From Actinomycetota bacterium (GTDB lineage: Bacteria; Actinomycetota; CADDZG01; WHSQ01), in assembly GCA_030446465.1 (NCBI GenBank), contig JAUJNI010000004.1, positions 1-64,000 of the forward strand: a stretch of DNA of 64,000 bases. Direction: 5' to 3'. The notes beneath the pieces are model-generated. The model was given only the letters and a program-made list of their open reading frames with translations, was not told the origin of the DNA and made no database searches. Positions 33,059-42,606 of the stretch are shown here, one piece after another (within the stretch, counting starts at the first letter, position 1; the number at the start of each line of letters is the position of its first letter). The position numbers and the translations under genes were made by a program.

Positions 33059-34303
33059 CTACGCGGCCTGCTTGACCAGGGTCCCCGCTTTCCACACCAT
33101 CGTCACATTCTGTGGGTCCGCAAGCGCACCGATGTCGTCGAGGGGATTGGCCGCGACGGTAATGACGTCTGCGACATAACCCTCCTTCAGCTGGCCCGAC
33201 TTGGGGCCCTGACGCCCCAGGGTGAGCGGGCCGTTGGCGGTGCCTGCCTCGATGGCCTGAAGGGGTGTCATGCCTGCGTCCACCATGTGGCGTAGCTCGT
33301 GGCCATTCATGCCCCATGGCGCGCCGCTGTTCGCGCCAGAAGTGGCGATGTCGGTCCCGAGGGCTATGCGAACTCCCTTTTCGACTGCGAGACGCAGCGC
33401 CTTCTTGTGGATGTCTGCAACAACCATGGCCTTGCGGAACGCGTAGTCCGGCAGGCCGTGATCTCTTCCAAACTCGATGAGCCTCTCGATGATGAAGCGT
33501 GTGGGAACGAGGAGGGCATCCTTTTCGATCATGAGATCGGCGGTCTCCTCGTCGAGATAGGTGCCGTGCTCGATCGTCTTGCAACCTGCCCTGAGCGCCG
33601 CGAGGATGCCGGGCTTGCCGTGGCAGTGCGCCATCACGATCCGGTCGAAGCGCTCGGCCTCCCCGACGATCGCCTCGAGCTCCTCGTCGGTGAATTGCTG
33701 GTGGATGGGATCGTCGAGCTGGCTGAGCACGCCGCCCGAGGCGCACACCTTGATGGCGGTCGCCCCCTGTCGTAGCTGGATCCGGACCGCCTTTAGGCAC
33801 TCGGGCACCCCGTCGCAGAGATGAAGGAAGCCGCCGGCCTCGGCCAGGTCGTGCATCCAGGACAACGGGTACTCGTGAAGGTCACCGTGTCCGCCGGTCT
33901 GGCTCAGGATCGCGCCCGGCCCGTAGATGTGGGGGCCGGTGAGCAACCCTTCGTTGATCCCTCGGGCGAGGTAGACGCCGAGCCCTCCTGCTTCTCTCAC
34001 GGAGGTGAAGCCGGCCATCAGCGCCGTCCTGGCGTCCTGGGTCGCCCGAGCAGCCGCGACGGGGAGTGGCGTCTTCATGACCTCGCCCAGATCCAGTCTT
34101 CTGACGCCGAGGAAGTGCCCGTGGCAGTCCCACAAGCCCGGCATTGCGACGGGCGCCTCGAAGCTGCCCGTCACTGTGGCGGAGCCGGGGGCCTTGGCGG
34201 CCGGACCCGCGTAGACGATGGTTCCCTCGTCGATGAGGATGGCGCCGTTTTCGACCGGTTCGCCCGCGCCCGGGATCAGCAGATCTGCATCGATGCGGTG
34301 CAT
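33059..34303 (-). CDS. Amidohydrolase (imidazolonepropionase-like)
   Basis: A 414-residue metal-dependent amidohydrolase: MPGLWDCHGHFLG (here H-G-H instead of the usual HxH in DxHxH), HIYGPGAILSQTGGHGD, AIKVCASGGV, IVMAHCHGK, GCKTIEHGTYLDEE and GTDIATSGANSGAPWGMNGHELRHMVDAGM, with the essential Asp and Lys. The family acts on peptide-like amides such as Xaa-Arg dipeptides and Xaa-Pro; substrate not inferable. Convergent or isolated: 35 bp upstream of the sulfotransferase, divergent. Confidence 0.9.
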   Translation of the reverse strand: MHRIDADLLIPGAGEPVENGAILIDEGTIVYAGPAAKAPGSATVTGSFEAPVAMPGLWDCHGHFLGVRRLDLGEVMKTPLPVAAARATQDARTALMAGFTSVREAGGLGVYLARGINEGLLTGPHIYGPGAILSQTGGHGDLHEYPLSWMHDLAEAGGFLHLCDGVPECLKAVRIQLRQGATAIKVCASGGVLSQLDDPIHQQFTDEELEAIVGEAERFDRIVMAHCHGKPGILAALRAGCKTIEHGTYLDEETADLMIEKDALLVPTRFIIERLIEFGRDHGLPDYAFRKAMVVADIHKKALRLAVEKGVRIALGTDIATSGANSGAPWGMNGHELRHMVDAGMTPLQAIEAGTANGPLTLGRQGPKSGQLKEGYVADVITVAANPLDDIGALADPQNVTMVWKAGTLVKQAA

Positions 34304-34338
34304 AGGGGAAGTGTCGCGCTGCGATTAGTTTTCCGCAG

Positions 34339-35121
34339 ATGAGCCAGCTTCGGGATGGCTTCGGTGCGCTGCCCAACCTGGTGGTGATCGGGGCCATGAA
34401 GTGCGGGACCAGCGCACTCCATCGGTATCTGGACCGGCACCCGCAGATCGAAATGTCCGAGCCCAAGGAGCTCAACTTCTTCTTCGGCCCGTCGACCAGC
34501 GCGCAGGACGAGAGCCACCCGGCCCAGGAGCGGGGCCGCGAGTGGTCGTCGGGAAACTGGCACCGCGGCTCTCAGTGGTACTCACGACACTTTCGAGGGG
34601 AAGCGATTGCACGGGGGGAGTCCTCCCCCGGCTACACCTCACCGTCGCATGAGGGTGTCGCACAGCGGATGGCCCGGATGATCCCGGCTGCTCGGCTTAT
34701 CTACCTGGTGCGGGACCCGGTTGATCGGGCGGTCTCCCAGTACCGGCATCACCGCAGTGAGGGGACCGAGAGTAGGCCGATGGAAAAGGCGCTGCTTGAC
34801 CCGGACAGTCAATACCTGTCGCGGGGCCGCTATTACGAGAGATTGGTGCCATTCCTGGAGCGCTTCGCCAGACACCAGATCGCCATCGTGTCTGCAGAGG
34901 AGCTCCTCACGCGCCGGAGAGCGACCTTGTTGTTGTTATTCCGCTTCGTGGGCGTCGACGAGGGCTTCTGGTCGAGCGACCTGCAGCGGCTTCACCATTG
35001 CAACGGGGAGACAGCTCAACTAGACAGCCGGCTTCGCCGGCGGCTGAGCGAGGCGTTTGCGCATGATGCGGATCGCTTGCGCGAGCTTGCGGGCCGTGAC
35101 TTCCCCGCATGGTCTGTGTGA
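34339..35121 (+). CDS. PAPS-dependent sulfotransferase
   Basis: A 260-residue sulfotransferase fold: the 5'-phosphosulfate-binding loop LPNLVVIGAMKCGTSALHRYL, SEPKELNFFF, and the 3'-phosphate block LIYLVRDPVDRAVSQYRHH. Usually such proteins sulfate carbohydrates or lipids at the membrane. No neighbour shows the acceptor. Follows the divergent amidohydrolase by 35 bp. Starts ATG 34339. Confidence 0.88.
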   Translation: MSQLRDGFGALPNLVVIGAMKCGTSALHRYLDRHPQIEMSEPKELNFFFGPSTSAQDESHPAQERGREWSSGNWHRGSQWYSRHFRGEAIARGESSPGYTSPSHEGVAQRMARMIPAARLIYLVRDPVDRAVSQYRHHRSEGTESRPMEKALLDPDSQYLSRGRYYERLVPFLERFARHQIAIVSAEELLTRRRATLLLLFRFVGVDEGFWSSDLQRLHHCNGETAQLDSRLRRRLSEAFAHDADRLRELAGRDFPAWSV

Positions 35122-35196
35122 CCGGTTCTTGCCCCCAAAGGGCGGTTGCGCTTCGCACTATGCGCAACGGCTCCGACGAAGCCCTACTCTTGCGGA

Positions 35197-36972
35197 ATGC
35201 TCCAGGACCTGACGTGGGACATCGAGCCGCTGGTGGACGGCCTCGGCGCGCCGGGGGCCGACGCTCTTCTCGATCAGGCCCGGGCACGCGCCGAGCGGCT
35301 GGCCCTCCAGAAGGGGAAGGTCGCCGGCTTCACGGCGGCGGACCTGGAGCAGTTCATGGTCGAGTACGGAGAGGTGCGTGAGCTGATCGGCAGGGCGAGC
35401 TCCTACGCCAACCTCGTGTTCTCTGCCGACACGAGCGATCCGAGACACGGCGCGCTGCTTCAGAAGGTGCAGGAACGGGGGACGGAGATCGGGACGCTCC
35501 TGCTTTTCTTCGAGCTCGAGTGGACGGCACTGCCCGACGACCGGGCAGATGCGCTGCTCGAGGATCCCGGTCTCGAGTCCGCGCGCCACTACCTCAAAGT
35601 CCTGCGCCGGCTCCGTGACCATCTGCTCACCGAACCGGAAGAGCGAATCATGGCGGAGAAGTCGGTGACGTCCCGTGCGGCTTGGACGCGGCTCTTCGAC
35701 GACCTCACGGCCGCCATCGAGGCCGATCTCGACGGCGAGAGGATCACGCTCGAAGAGGGGCTGTCCCGCCTGACGTCGCCCGACCGCGACGAACGCCGGA
35801 CTGTCGCGACCGCCATCACCGCCGGGCTGCAGGACGGTCTCAAGACCCGGGGGCTGATCTACAACATGCTGCTGCAGGACAAGGCGACCGACGACCGGCT
35901 GCGCAACTACGAGAGCTGGTTGCAGAGCTTCAACCTGTCTCAGGAGGCGTCGGACGAGTCGGTCGCTGCGCTGATCGGCGCGGTGCGCGGACGTTACGAG
36001 CTGGCACAGCGCTGGTACGCGCTCAAGGCGAAGATCCTCGGCGTCGACAAGCTCGCCTATTACGACCGCGTGGCCCCGGTGACCGATGACGACACCGAGA
36101 TCGAATGGGCCCAAGCCAAGGACATCGTGCTCGATTGCTACACCGCCTTCTCTCGTGACGCCGGCGACGTGGTCGGGCGCTTCTTCACCGAGCGCTGGAT
36201 CGACGTCGAGGCTAGGCCCGGCAAGGTGCCCGGCGCCTTCTGCTCGCCAACCGTCGCGTCGCATCATCCCTACGTGCTTTTGAATTACACAGGCAGGCGC
36301 CAGGATGTCCTGACGCTCGCTCACGAGCTGGGGCATGGCCTGCATCAGGCCCTCGGCGGCAGGCAAGGGCCGTTCCATCACACAACGCCGCTCACGGTTG
36401 CGGAGACGGCATCGGTGTTCGGGGAGACGATCGCCTTCAATCGGCTGCTCGAGCTGGCCGATTCGCCGCGGTCGCGCTTCACGCTGCTCGCACAGAAGGT
36501 TGAAGGGGCGATCGCTACCGTCTTCAGGCAGGTCGCTATGAACGGCTTCGAAGATAGGGTTCACACCACCCGCCGCAGCGAGGGAGAGCTCTCGTTGGAG
36601 CGATTCGGGGACCTGTGGATCGAGACGCAGACCGAGATGCTGGGCGACGCGGTCGAGCTCCACGATGAGTACCGATCGTGGTGGTCATATATCCCCCACT
36701 TCATCCATGTTCCTGGGTACGTCTACGCCTATGCGTTCGGGTTCCTTCTGGCGACGTCGGTGTATGCCGCCTACGAGCAACGGGGGCCGGAGTTCGTTCC
36801 GAGCTACCTCGAGATGCTCTCGGCCGGTGGGTCGAAGTCGCCTGAGGAGCTCGCGCTCATCGTCGAGTGCGACCTCACCGACGAATCGTTCTGGGACCAG
36901 GGCCTCGACATGATCGAGCGCGACATCACAGCGACCGAGGAAGCCGCCCGCGCGGCGGGACTCCTCACCTAG
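35197..36972 (+). CDS. M3-family oligoendopeptidase
   Basis: A 591-residue peptidase. It carries the zinc motif HELGHGLHQ (about residue 378) and a downstream Glu in VAETASVFGETIAFN, with the substrate His/Tyr motif HIFVP-like HFIHVPGYVYAYAFG. Family: PepF/oligoendopeptidase F-like M3B, degrading cytoplasmic oligopeptides. ATG 35197 was chosen since the upstream frame lacks homology; a longer frame to 35146 would overlap the sulfotransferase region without support. A long antisense frame over the same region is a shadow. Confidence 0.93.
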   Translation: MLQDLTWDIEPLVDGLGAPGADALLDQARARAERLALQKGKVAGFTAADLEQFMVEYGEVRELIGRASSYANLVFSADTSDPRHGALLQKVQERGTEIGTLLLFFELEWTALPDDRADALLEDPGLESARHYLKVLRRLRDHLLTEPEERIMAEKSVTSRAAWTRLFDDLTAAIEADLDGERITLEEGLSRLTSPDRDERRTVATAITAGLQDGLKTRGLIYNMLLQDKATDDRLRNYESWLQSFNLSQEASDESVAALIGAVRGRYELAQRWYALKAKILGVDKLAYYDRVAPVTDDDTEIEWAQAKDIVLDCYTAFSRDAGDVVGRFFTERWIDVEARPGKVPGAFCSPTVASHHPYVLLNYTGRRQDVLTLAHELGHGLHQALGGRQGPFHHTTPLTVAETASVFGETIAFNRLLELADSPRSRFTLLAQKVEGAIATVFRQVAMNGFEDRVHTTRRSEGELSLERFGDLWIETQTEMLGDAVELHDEYRSWWSYIPHFIHVPGYVYAYAFGFLLATSVYAAYEQRGPEFVPSYLEMLSAGGSKSPEELALIVECDLTDESFWDQGLDMIERDITATEEAARAAGLLT

Positions 36973-37014
36973 CACAGACGCTAATTCCACATCTGTTCAT
37001 TACAGTTGTGAGCG

Positions 37015-37677
37015 ATGCCCACATCGGAAGGAATCGTTTGGCAGGCGTCCTTATTTGCAGCGGGTGAGACGCCCGAAATCGATCGCGCCTTTACAAGCCT
37101 GCAGCACATTCATCTCGATCAGCAGTCTTGGCTCGATTACGTTCCTGGATGGGTGTCCGGCGCGGACCGCTTGTTCGAGGAGATCTTCGACGGCCGGTTG
37201 TGGGCCCAGAGGTCCCGGAAGATGTACGACCGCAGGGTCCGTGAGCCCCGACTCACCGCACCGTGGAACGCTCGCTCCGGCGATCCTTTGGAGCCCCCGG
37301 TCCTCGAAGAGATACGCATCGTGCTGTCCGAGCGCTATGAGCGAAGCTTTGATTCCGTGGGCTTCAACCTCTACCGGGACGGTAACGACAGCGTTGCCTG
37401 GCATGGTGATCGCATCAAGAAGGACATCGCCGATCCGATTGTCGCCCTCGTCTCTGTCGGGGAACCCCGCAAATTCCTCATGCGGCCAAAGGGCGGCGGA
37501 AGGTCGCGCGCCTTCTCATTGGGACGCGGAGATCTCTTGGTGACCGGGGGCAGGTCGCAGCGGACATGGGAGCACAGCGTGCCGAAGGTCGCTCGGGCCG
37601 GGCCGCGCATCAGCCTCGCCTATCGGCACGATCTGGAGGTCGCGGCCTACGAGCACAAAAGGCTGGAGGAGCCATGA
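37015..37677 (+). CDS. AlkB-like Fe(II)/2-oxoglutarate dioxygenase
   Basis: A 220-residue dioxygenase with the iron triad His-x-Asp in SVAWHGDRI and distal His in WEHSVPKV, and the 2OG-binding Arg pair in GPRISLAYRH. The nucleotide-flipping lid includes SVGFNLYRDGND. Likely repairs alkylated DNA or RNA by oxidative dealkylation. Overlaps the methyltransferase start by 4 bp. Confidence 0.9.
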   Translation: MPTSEGIVWQASLFAAGETPEIDRAFTSLQHIHLDQQSWLDYVPGWVSGADRLFEEIFDGRLWAQRSRKMYDRRVREPRLTAPWNARSGDPLEPPVLEEIRIVLSERYERSFDSVGFNLYRDGNDSVAWHGDRIKKDIADPIVALVSVGEPRKFLMRPKGGGRSRAFSLGRGDLLVTGGRSQRTWEHSVPKVARAGPRISLAYRHDLEVAAYEHKRLEEP

Positions 37678-38438
37678 GTACGCCTGACTATGTCGCGCGC
37701 AACCAAGCAGCTTGGTCGGGTTGGGCGCCCGACTACGAGGCCCGTGGCCGCCTTAGATGGCAAGAGGAGCCGTCGTGGGGCATCTGGGGGCTCCCGGAAC
37801 AAGACCTCCATCTCTTGCCCGACGTCACAGGGCTCGACACCCTCGAGCTTGGCTGCGGAACGGGGTACGTGTCGTCTTGGTTGAAGCGAAGGGGGGCCCA
37901 CCCCGTGGGCCTCGACCCCACCCGGGAGCAGCTGTGGTCGGCACGCACCTTCCAGCGCGAGTTCGGTGTGGACTTCCCTCTTTTACGTGCGCCCGCGGAG
38001 GCGCTCCCCTTCGGCGACGAGACGTTCGATCTGGTTATCTCCGAATACGGGGCATGTATCTGGAGCGATCCCTATCTGTGGATTCCGGAGGCGTCGCGCG
38101 TCCTTCGCGACGGAGGCCAACTGATATTCCTTGTCAACGGAACGCTTCTCACGTTGTGCATGCCCGACGAGGACGGCGTGCCGGCCGATCGTTACTTGCG
38201 GCGGAGCTACTTCGACATGCATCGCTTCGAGTGGCCCGATGATGGCGCGGTCGAGTTCCACTTGGGTTACGGGGACTGGATTCGGCTTCTCCGTCGTTAT
38301 GGGCTCGAGATAGAAGATCTCATTGAGCTGCGGCCGCCGGAGGGCGCCAGCACCGATTACGTGTATGCACCGGTGGAGTGGGCGCGTCGCTGGCCCTCCG
38401 AGCAGGTCTGGAAGGCTCGCAGAGTAGCCAGACCGTAG
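37674..38438 (+). CDS. Class I SAM-dependent methyltransferase
   Basis: A 254-residue methyltransferase: motif I LELGCGTGYVSSWL, acidic end of strand 2 in PVGLDPT, motif post-I LPFGDETFDLVISEYG. The N-terminus (YVARNQAAWSGWAPDYEARGRLRW) resembles small-molecule methyltransferases. Start ATG 37674 has GGAGGA upstream and overlaps the AlkB-like stop. The coupling to a demethylating dioxygenase is intriguing but substrate is unknown. Confidence 0.88.
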   Translation: MSTPDYVARNQAAWSGWAPDYEARGRLRWQEEPSWGIWGLPEQDLHLLPDVTGLDTLELGCGTGYVSSWLKRRGAHPVGLDPTREQLWSARTFQREFGVDFPLLRAPAEALPFGDETFDLVISEYGACIWSDPYLWIPEASRVLRDGGQLIFLVNGTLLTLCMPDEDGVPADRYLRRSYFDMHRFEWPDDGAVEFHLGYGDWIRLLRRYGLEIEDLIELRPPEGASTDYVYAPVEWARRWPSEQVWKARRVARP

Positions 38439-38481
38439 GGCTATCGTTGGTGCAACCTGCCGTTCATAAAGGGAGCTTCGT

Positions 38482-40311
38482 GTGGCCACTCGTAACGACC
38501 TACGCAACGTAGCGATCGTTGCCCACGTCGACCATGGCAAGACCACTTTGGTCGACGCGATGTTGTGGCAGTCGGGGGCCTTTCGCTCCAACCAAGACGT
38601 TGCGGAAAGAGTCATGGACTCCATGGATCTCGAGCGCGAGAAGGGCATCACGATCCTGGCCAAGAACACGGCGGTCCGCTACGGGGACGTGAAGATCAAC
38701 ATCATCGACACGCCGGGACACGCCGACTTCGGCGGTGAGGTCGAGCGCGGGTTGACAATGGTCGACGGCGTCCTGCTGCTCGTCGATGCAAGCGAGGGCC
38801 CGCTGCCTCAGACGCGTTTCGTCCTTCGTAAGGCGCTCGAGGGGAACCTGCCGGTGATCCTCGTCGTCAACAAGGTCGACCGTCCCGACGCGCGCGTGGA
38901 GGAGGTCGTCAACGAGGTGTACGAGCTGTTCCTCGACCTCGATGCGGATGAGCGCCAGATCGAGTTCCCAATCGTGTACTGCAACGCCAGGGCAGGTTGG
39001 GCATCGACCGACGCCGCCATCGCAGGAAGCGACCTGAAACCGCTCATGGAGCTCTTGCTGGAGCACATTCCGGCCCCTCGACACGACGAGGGCCACCCGC
39101 TGCAGGCGCTGGTCACCAACCTCGATGCGTCACCGTACGTGGGCCGCCTCGCTCTGTGCCGCATGTTTCACGGAACCATCAGGCGCGGGGAGCCCGTCGC
39201 GTGGTGCCGCGCCGACGAGACGATCGAGACCGTAAAGGTCACCGAGCTGTACGTGTCGGAGGCGCTCGATCGAGTCGACGCGCCAGAGGCGGGACCTGGC
39301 GAGATCATTGCCATCGCCGGCCTTCCCGAGGTCACCATAGGAGAGACGTTGTCGGATCCTGATGATCCGCGTCCCTTGCCCGTTAGTCACTTCGATGACC
39401 CAAGCCTGTCGATGACGGTCGGCATCAATACCTCCCCCCTCTCTGGTCAGGAAGGCAAGAAGCTGACCGCACGGCTCGTCAAGAACAGACTTGACGCGGA
39501 GCTCGTGGGGAACGTCTCCATCCGGGTCTTTGACACCGATCGTCCTGATGCGTGGGAGGTTCAGGGGCGGGGTGAGCTGCAGCTGGCCGTACTGGTGGAG
39601 ATGATGCGGCGCGAGGGATTCGAGCTCACCGTCGGTAAACCCCGGGTCGTCACTAAAGAAATCGATGGAAAGGTGTACGAGCCGGTGGAGCGCTTGACGA
39701 TCGACGTCCCCGAGGACTTCATGGGGGTGGTCACTCAGCTGATCGCTCTCCGGAAGGGCCGCCTCGAGAACATGGTCAATCATGGGACCGGCTGGACCCG
39801 CATGGAGTATCTCGTGCCGGCGCGGGGCCTCATCGGCTTCCGCACGGAATTCCTCACCGAGACGCGCGGCACCGGGCTCTTGCACCACGTGTTCGATCGG
39901 TACGAGCCGTGGCATGGCGACCTGCGAACGCGCCCCACGGGGAGCTTGGTGTCGGACCGAAGAGGCCTTACTACCTCCTACGCGCTTCTCGCGCTTCAGG
40001 ACCGCGGGACGATGTTCGTCCCACCGGGCATTGAGGTCTATGAGGGCATGATCGTCGGGGAGAACGCTCGGGCGGAAGACATCGACGTGAACCCGACCAA
40101 AGAGAAGAAGCTAACGAACATGCGGTCCGCCAGTGCGGAAGAGTTGGTGCGCCTCATCCCGCACAAGCAGATGTCGCTCGAGCAAGCTCTGGAGTTCGTT
40201 CGTGAGGACGAGTGCGCCGAGGTGACGCCTCGCTCGGTGCGGCTGCGCAAGGTGGCACTGGACGCGAAAGCCCGTGTACGCACCGCGAGGCGAGGGGCAA
40301 AGGCCCAATAG
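38482..40311 (+). CDS. typA: Ribosome-associated GTPase TypA/BipA
   Basis: A 609-residue translational GTPase. G1 [10 protein letters not shown]2 EREKGITI, G3 DTPGHADF, G4 NKVDRPDA, followed by EF-Tu-like domain 2, two EF-G-like domains and the BipA C-terminal domain ([40 protein letters not shown]). Binds the 70S ribosome, aiding 50S assembly and stress adaptation. GTG start at 38482. Basic C-terminal tail. Likely followed on the same transcript by the small lysine-rich peptide. Confidence 0.97.
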   Translation: MATRNDLRNVAIVAHVDHGKTTLVDAMLWQSGAFRSNQDVAERVMDSMDLEREKGITILAKNTAVRYGDVKINIIDTPGHADFGGEVERGLTMVDGVLLLVDASEGPLPQTRFVLRKALEGNLPVILVVNKVDRPDARVEEVVNEVYELFLDLDADERQIEFPIVYCNARAGWASTDAAIAGSDLKPLMELLLEHIPAPRHDEGHPLQALVTNLDASPYVGRLALCRMFHGTIRRGEPVAWCRADETIETVKVTELYVSEALDRVDAPEAGPGEIIAIAGLPEVTIGETLSDPDDPRPLPVSHFDDPSLSMTVGINTSPLSGQEGKKLTARLVKNRLDAELVGNVSIRVFDTDRPDAWEVQGRGELQLAVLVEMMRREGFELTVGKPRVVTKEIDGKVYEPVERLTIDVPEDFMGVVTQLIALRKGRLENMVNHGTGWTRMEYLVPARGLIGFRTEFLTETRGTGLLHHVFDRYEPWHGDLRTRPTGSLVSDRRGLTTSYALLALQDRGTMFVPPGIEVYEGMIVGENARAEDIDVNPTKEKKLTNMRSASAEELVRLIPHKQMSLEQALEFVREDECAEVTPRSVRLRKVALDAKARVRTARRGAKAQ

Positions 40312-40379
40312 CTCGACAGGAGGCTACGAGGCTGCCGAACGCACATAATGGGGGCATCGACCGACCTTTAGGAGGGGCT

Positions 40380-40478
40380 GTGGCGAGCAAAGACAAGGGC
40401 GGGAAAGCGGACAAGAAGCAACCTAAGAAGAACCTGAAGGAAAAGCGCGCCGCCAAGAAACAGAAAAAGACGAAGTAA
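40380..40478 (+). CDS. Small lysine-rich protein, 32 aa
   Basis: GTG start at 40380 with AGGAGG six bases upstream. The product (begins VASKDKGGKADKKQPKK) has about 14 Lys in 32 residues and no hydrophobics, so it should bind nucleic acid or be ribosome-associated. Similar tiny Lys-rich proteins occur in actinobacteria without assigned function. Downstream of typA by 68 bp on the same strand. Confidence 0.65.
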   Translation: MASKDKGGKADKKQPKKNLKEKRAAKKQKKTK

Positions 40479-40521
40479 CCCGCTGCTTGATCGCGGCGGC
40501 CGGCCGGCTCATCAGGCTTAC

Positions 40522-40953
40522 TCAGTGTGAGTCAAGTGGATTCTCCCATCGCACTTCGCGGAAACGCGCAAAGTCGGTGTCGGCAGAGCACACCATCAGG
40601 CCGTGTTCGATCGCGAGGGCGGCGAGTTGTGCGTCCGAGATCAGGTTGCCGCGAAGATCGTAGGACCTGACCAGCGAGCCAAGCACGTCCGCGTGGCGTT
40701 CTGTCGGGCTCGGGATCCACGCGGGATCGGCCGCCAGCCAATCCTCGACCTGTGCCCACGCCTGATCGGGTGTCAGCGGATTATCCGCCGCTCTGGGGTG
40801 AGTGCTGATCCGTAGGAATGCGCCAAGGCTCTGCCACGGGAGTCCCAATCGCCCCGGACCGTTGAGCTTCTTGGTAAGCCAGTCCGCCGCCACGGCGTGG
40901 AACCTGCTTGTCTCATCGACCGCGAAGAGGAGAAGGTTGGCATCAACGAGCAT
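40522..40953 (-). CDS. vapC: VapC-like PIN-domain toxin
   Basis: A 143-residue PIN-domain ribonuclease. The acidic residues of the active site are visible in MLVDANLLLF, in the middle (Glu/Asp region), in NLISDAQLAALAI and in CSADTDFARF. The toxin cleaves RNA, usually tRNA. The ATG overlaps the antitoxin stop by 1 bp (TGATG), so expression is coupled. Confidence 0.9.
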   Translation of the reverse strand: MLVDANLLLFAVDETSRFHAVAADWLTKKLNGPGRLGLPWQSLGAFLRISTHPRAADNPLTPDQAWAQVEDWLAADPAWIPSPTERHADVLGSLVRSYDLRGNLISDAQLAALAIEHGLMVCSADTDFARFREVRWENPLDSH

Positions 40954-41183
40954 CAGCGACTGCTGAAGCCGTCGAGCGTCTCGAGCGTCTCTGCGATGTT
41001 CGACACGTCCAAACGGAGCCCAACCGAATGGGTGCGCTGTCGAAACCTACGTCGCTCGCTCTTCACACGAAGCCCCGCTCGTATCAGCTCGTTTGCTGCT
41101 TCGCTGAGGCCGAGTGAACGTTCGCGGCGGAGGCGCTCGAGAGCTTGCGCCACGTCATCATCGAACACTACTGTCGTCCTCAT
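40953..41183 (-). CDS. vapB: VapB-like ribbon-helix-helix antitoxin
   Basis: A 76-residue protein: RHH DNA-binding N-terminus (TTVVFDDDVAQALERLRRERSLGLSEAANELIRAGL) and a flexible basic C-terminus that would wrap the toxin. The start is ATG 41183. Binds its own operator (inverted repeat at 41195-41208) with VapC and autoregulates. Confidence 0.9.
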   Translation of the reverse strand: MRTTVVFDDDVAQALERLRRERSLGLSEAANELIRAGLRVKSERRRFRQRTHSVGLRLDVSNIAETLETLDGFSSR

Positions 41184-41194
41184 GCTCTGACTGT

Positions 41195-41208
41195 ATCATT
41201 TCGATGAT
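41195..41208 (-). promoter_or_regulatory. Operator-like palindrome of the first VapBC pair
   Basis: Perfect inverted arms ATCAT and ATGAT separated by TTCG, 12 bases before the vapB start. On the coding strand it overlaps a TGATACAGT -10-like stretch. Repressor binding there would block transcription. No Shine-Dalgarno is obvious, so the mRNA may be nearly leaderless. Confidence 0.5.
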
Positions 41209-41220
41209 CGTCAGGAAGCA

Positions 41221-41502
41221 TCAAGATGGTCGTGGCCGCCGAAGCTTCTCGAGGACGAAGATGGCGCCAAGAGGGCCGGTCAGAATGGCAAGCGCCGCAA
41301 AGGCCCACGACCACCCGAAGTGCTCCCGGTCCACCAGCACGAGGACCGCGTAGCCGAGAAACAGCAAACCGTGTATCGCTCCCGCGATCGAGACGCCTGC
41401 CTCGTTGTTCGAGATCATCATCGCGAGCAGCACGATGAAAGAGAGCGTCTCGAGGATGGATATCGCGCGCAGACGCCGAGTCGCTGCATCGGAAGCCTGC
41501 AA
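41221..41502 (-). CDS. DUF3817 membrane protein
   Basis: A 93-residue protein with three hydrophobic segments (LETLSFIVLLAMMI; GVSIAGAIHGLLFLGYAVLVL; WSWAFAALAILTGPLGAIFVLE), typical of DUF3817. Function unknown. The final FVLEKLRR is family-conserved. Only 37 bp from the divergent or upstream vapB promoter on the same strand. Confidence 0.88.
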   Translation of the reverse strand: MQASDAATRRLRAISILETLSFIVLLAMMISNNEAGVSIAGAIHGLLFLGYAVLVLVDREHFGWSWAFAALAILTGPLGAIFVLEKLRRPRPS

Positions 41503-41508
41503 GTGTCT

Positions 41509-41655
41509 TCAGCGCTTCTTGGTTATGCGTCCGCGCAGAGATTGAAGCTTGCGTTGGTTCTCGGGGTCCTGTGCTGCCTTCTTTCCCTTGGCGATCAGCT
41601 CGCGCCCCCTAGGGCTGCGTGCGAAGTCGCTGAGCTTCTTCAGTAGCGGTGCCAA
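41509..41655 (-). CDS. Small basic protein, 48 aa, TTG start
   Basis: TTG at 41655 preceded by GGAGGTGG at correct spacing. The product (MAPLLKKLSDFARSPRGREL and onward, ending RGRITKKR) is rich in Lys, Arg and Leu and probably helical. Short uncharacterised proteins with this kind of N-terminus (KKL-x-DFARSP-x-GR) occur in actinobacteria. Six bases upstream of DUF3817, so probably cotranscribed. Easily missed because it is short and lacks ATG. Confidence 0.7.
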   Translation of the reverse strand: MAPLLKKLSDFARSPRGRELIAKGKKAAQDPENQRKLQSLRGRITKKR

Positions 41656-41742
41656 CGATCCACCTCCAAGTACATTCGTTTGGCCGAGTCTCTACGATAC
41701 TCAGCCTGAGCAGGGCCCCGGACCGCGGGTCGGGTGACGCGA

Positions 41743-42570
41743 TCAGAGGCCGTTGGGCTTCAGCAGGATGTTTCCATAGGAGTGGGTTCGGTTGGGCGCA
41801 TGAGGTTGTGTTCCCTTCGGACTCATGTCGTACGCCTCGTAATCCATCGACTCGGCAAGCTCGATGAGCGATTCACCGGATTCGGATACTGCTGGGCCCC
41901 CAATCTCTACGACGATGATCGGTTTGTGGTCGCGCATCGTGTTGCGCGCACCCCGCAGCACTTCTTGTTCGGCGCCCTCCGCGTCGATCTTCACGAGATC
42001 GGGCATCTCACCTGAAGCCTGCACGTAGCGATCGATCGTCGTGACCGGCGTCGCAGTCGTCGTGAGTGGCGATCCGAATGACTCCTTGCGGAGGTGAAAG
42101 AAAGTGTTGACGGACGACAGGGCCGGTCCGTAATCCTTCAACGAAAGAGTCGTTTCGGAGCTCCACATCCCACGCTCAACCACAGTCGCTCGCTCGGCGA
42201 GATTCTTCTTCAGAAGAGCAAGTGTCGAAGTGGCCGGTTCGAAGGCATGCACGCGCGCTCCGAGGTACGTGCCAAGCAACGAGTAGTAGCCGAAGTGCGC
42301 ACCCACGTCGTAGACCACCATCCCGGTGGAAACGACGTCCAGAAACAGGCGCGTGACGTCAGGTTCGATGAGGCCGTAGGCGTAGATCTCGCACGATGCA
42401 ATCTCGGGCAGCTCCACCGCCATCTGGTCACCCCAAAAGGTTTCGGCGGTAGTGACGACGCTTCCCTCCAAGTGGCTGGAGCAAAGGGTCTGTAACGGCG
42501 TGCCGACCAGTCCGGTGGTTTGGCGGGCAAGCACCTTGTTAAAGGCCTCGTCTAGATGTGACGGACGCAT
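41743..42570 (-). CDS. FkbM-family methyltransferase
   Basis: A 275-residue FkbM methyltransferase: SAM-binding VVYDVGAHFGYYSLLGTYLG, VHAFEPATSTLALLKKNL, and the FkbM-typical DLVKIDAEGAEQEVLRGA and IIVVEIGG. Family members O-methylate sugars or polyketides. No sugar-biosynthesis genes are adjacent, so the acceptor is unknown. The 3' end lies about 90 bp from the 48-aa gene. Confidence 0.88.
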   Translation of the reverse strand: MRPSHLDEAFNKVLARQTTGLVGTPLQTLCSSHLEGSVVTTAETFWGDQMAVELPEIASCEIYAYGLIEPDVTRLFLDVVSTGMVVYDVGAHFGYYSLLGTYLGARVHAFEPATSTLALLKKNLAERATVVERGMWSSETTLSLKDYGPALSSVNTFFHLRKESFGSPLTTTATPVTTIDRYVQASGEMPDLVKIDAEGAEQEVLRGARNTMRDHKPIIVVEIGGPAVSESGESLIELAESMDYEAYDMSPKGTQPHAPNRTHSYGNILLKPNGL

Positions 42571-42606
42571 CCGCGGAACACCTAAGCGTCTGGTGTCAAT
42601 GGTCGC

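Noticed and set aside
35158-36663. A 501-codon antisense frame over the M3 peptidase
   Set aside because: Long antisense frames are expected in GC-rich DNA; it has no recognisable domains or ribosome-binding site, while the sense gene has HELGH.
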